Source: a virus
IMG/VR virus record: IMGVR_UViG_3300020179_000060
Coordinates: 1-42,916 of that record
Length of the DNA: 42,916 bases
Direction: 5' to 3' (one strand)
A program made the translations under genes and the position numbers. Below are positions 41,968 through 42,916 of the stretch, in pieces; position 1 is the first letter of the stretch; each line of letters opens with the position of its first letter. The notes beneath the pieces were generated by a model. That model did no database searches, was not told where the DNA came from, and was given only the letters and a program-made list of their open reading frames with translations.

Positions 41968-41996
41968 AGTATGTCAGAGAATGGGGGGCATTGCAA
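41968..41996 (-). promoter_or_regulatory. Sigma70-like promoter before the 113-aa gene
   Basis: -35 TTGCAA (41996-41991), 17-nt spacer, -10 CATACT (41973-41968). Predicted +1 near 41961. The -35 lies in the loop of a GC hairpin. The same TTGCA -35 core is used by cassettes A and D. Confidence 0.6.
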
Positions 41997-42002
41997 CCCC
42001 CC
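41983..42002. repeat. 6-bp inverted repeat between operons
   Basis: Minus strand GGGGGG-TTGCAATG-CCCCCC, 14 nt after the last stop of the right-hand operon. No T run follows. It may terminate that operon or affect the promoter whose -35 lies in its loop. Confidence 0.55.
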
Positions 42003-42015
42003 CTTGTGCCACTGG

Positions 42016-42258
42016 TCAGTCTGTCACACTCTCAATCAGTTCTGCGACAGTTTCTTCATCATAAACGAAGAACACTTCTTCTAAAATCTGTTGCGGTTCT
42101 TGAATCATAAGATTCTCCGTGATGGTATCAAACACGAACTGCATCAAACATTTCGTGTCCATGTCATCAATGATACGATCAGCGTAAGCATCAACGAACT
42201 CACGAATCTGCTCAGCGTTGAGTGATTCGTATTTGGCGTAAAGTTCTTCAGTGGTCAT
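42016..42258 (-). CDS. Acidic helical protein, 80 aa
   Basis: 80 aa, strongly acidic: MTTEELYAKYESLNAEQIRE, then FVDAYADRIIDDMDTKCLMQ and FVFDTITENL. All-helical pattern with a DDMDTKCLM...D...ENL motif that I associate with a small cyanophage family of unknown function. Last gene of a five-gene coupled operon; ATG overlaps the previous stop as TGATG. The acid-rich surface could mimic DNA, but that is speculation. Confidence 0.72.
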   Translation of the reverse strand: MTTEELYAKYESLNAEQIREFVDAYADRIIDDMDTKCLMQFVFDTITENLMIQEPQQILEEVFFVYDEETVAELIESVTD

Positions 42259-42416
42259 CAGTTGTCTCCGAAGTTGTTGACAAGGAAATCTTCAAGTTCA
42301 CAAAGTTCCACCTCATCCAAGGAGGAAATGTAGTTGTGCAAAGTATCTACTAAGACACCATTATTCTGTTGGCAAGTTTTATACAGAAACTCAAAGAGTT
42401 GTGTTTTGGTAGTCAT
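42258..42416 (-). CDS. Hypothetical acidic protein, 52 aa
   Basis: 52 codons from ATG 42416 (ATGA overlap with the upstream stop) to TGA 42258 (TGATG overlap with the downstream ATG). MTTKTQLFEFLYKTCQQNNG, then VLVDTLHNYISSLDEVELCE and LEDFLVNNFGDN. Helical and acidic, similar in style to its neighbours. Overlaps at both ends argue that it is real. Function unknown. Confidence 0.65.
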   Translation of the reverse strand: MTTKTQLFEFLYKTCQQNNGVLVDTLHNYISSLDEVELCELEDFLVNNFGDN

Positions 42417-42613
42417 TTGAGAACGTGGCGATAATCAATGGATTTGACACACCAACCTGTAGCATTAGTAATCTCTTCAATGAGATCTTCTTCATCATCT
42501 GCTTCCCACATACCAATGCAACCTTCGGTTACAATGTGTTGAGTCTGTTCTGGAGGATAAACATCATCCTCCATCTCAAAATCGAGTTCGATGTCATCAA
42601 CTTGGAATTGCAT
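42413..42613 (-). CDS. Conserved cyanophage protein, 66 aa (DEEDLIEEI motif)
   Basis: 66 aa: MQFQVDDIELDFEMEDD, then a GMWEADDEEDLIEEITNATG segment and the end WCVKSIDYRHVL. The W.ADDEEDL.EEI...TGWCVKSIDY pattern is one I recall from many T4-like cyanophages; function unknown. Very acidic. Start overlaps the previous stop (TGATG) and its stop overlaps the next start (ATGA). Confidence 0.8.
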   Translation of the reverse strand: MQFQVDDIELDFEMEDDVYPPEQTQHIVTEGCIGMWEADDEEDLIEEITNATGWCVKSIDYRHVLK

Positions 42614-42789
42614 CAGAAACGAATGATAGGGTGGTCTACATCAAGCACCTGACATTCATCAGTTGCAAACACTAACTCAACAATGAGTTGGTAATACTCA
42701 TCGGTGCCAGTATCATAGACGGCAACATCAGAATTGAGTTGATCTTCGTTGAGTTGTTGCAACTGTTGCAGGAGTTCTTTGTATGTCAT
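42613..42789 (-). CDS. Conserved cyanophage protein, 58 aa
   Basis: 58 codons from ATG 42789 (TGATG overlap) to TGA 42613 (TGATG overlap). MTYKELLQQLQQLNEDQLNS, then DVAVYDTGTDEYYQLIVELV and ECQVLDVDHPIIRF. The T..ELL..L..L...QL..DV.VY....DE.Y pattern and the C-terminal LD.DHP.I are typical of a family common in T4-like cyanophages; function unknown. Confidence 0.8.
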   Translation of the reverse strand: MTYKELLQQLQQLNEDQLNSDVAVYDTGTDEYYQLIVELVFATDECQVLDVDHPIIRF

Positions 42790-42916
42790 CAGAATTGCCC
42801 AGGGAGACAGCCGTTCTCATCCAGAATACCACAACACCAACCCTGGCCGTGGTAGAAGCCAATGTAAAGATCCCAGATTGACAGACCAAAGGCCTCATCA
42901 CCATAATGGCCTCGGA
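42789..42916 (-). CDS. Partial hypothetical protein, N-terminus beyond the window
   Basis: A frame entering from the right edge and ending at TGA 42789, which overlaps the next ATG as TGATG. Readable product of 41 residues: RGHYGDEAFGLSIWDLYIGF, then a YHGQGWCCGILDENGCLPGQ segment and a final Phe. Aromatic, with CC and one more Cys. Overlap and composition make it real; function unknown. Confidence 0.65.
   Translation of the reverse strand, partial: RGHYGDEAFGLSIWDLYIGFYHGQGWCCGILDENGCLPGQF

Noticed and set aside
1-42916. tRNA genes, insertion sequences, integrase or CRISPR arrays
   Set aside because: I looked for cloverleaf-like gaps, transposase or integrase motifs and regular repeat-spacer patterns and saw none; gaps in the late region are too short for tRNAs.

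Overview
The window is part of a T4-like cyanophage (cyanomyovirus) genome, most likely a virus of marine or estuarine Synechococcus/Prochlorococcus. The evidence is a neck, tail and DNA-packaging gene set in T4 order (gp25, gp6, a gp7-position giant, gp8, gp13, gp14, gp15, gp16, gp17, gp18), a T4-type late promoter motif, and small proteins that I associate with cyanomyoviruses. Every gene I can support is on the minus strand, so transcription runs from right to left. The left edge cuts the tail sheath gene and the right edge cuts a small early-type gene.

Region 1 (1-39307, AT-rich) is the late virion module. In transcription order it holds a His/Cys-rich protein, a 790-aa structural protein, a PAAR-like protein, three small or uncharacterised proteins, gp25, gp6, a 4779-aa protein at the gp7 position, gp8, a 2200-aa DUF4815-like baseplate/fibre protein, a coiled-coil protein, a 113-aa beta-rich protein, gp13, gp14, gp15, gp16, a 173-aa putative virion protein, five small proteins, gp17 (large terminase), a zinc-ribbon protein and gp18. 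T4 genes 9 to 12 and wac are not recognisable; the two giant proteins fill that interval. Start/stop overlaps (TAATG, ATGA, TGATG) are common. An ATAAATA late-promoter motif precedes five transcription groups (gp18; the 173-aa protein and terminase group; the 113-aa protein and gp13-16 group; the 2200-aa protein; gp8). One sigma70-type promoter (TTGACC-17-TATACT) lies before the 48-aa gene.

Region 2 (39308-41494) begins with a gene-free junction and a strong minus-strand terminator, then becomes GC-rich. It holds small genes in compact cassettes. Five cassettes share a near-identical -10 promoter block (core TATAATAGCCAC). In two of them the predicted +1 is the A of the ATG, which implies leaderless mRNAs. 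Hairpin terminators and -35 boxes are packed into the ends of the upstream genes.

Region 3 (41495-42916, intermediate GC) holds a 113-aa cyanophage protein with its own promoter and an operon of five translationally coupled small genes. I infer early expression for regions 2 and 3 because their promoters are sigma70-like.

The most notable observations are a seven-bladed FG-GAP (integrin-alpha-like) propeller and a YHYH-like domain inside the 4779-aa baseplate protein, a dozen or so hairpin modules around the propeller, repeated decoration modules in the tail sheath, gp15 and gp6, the His-rich protein at the composition junction, and the promoter-cassette array. All family assignments are by eye from the sequence; no search was run.
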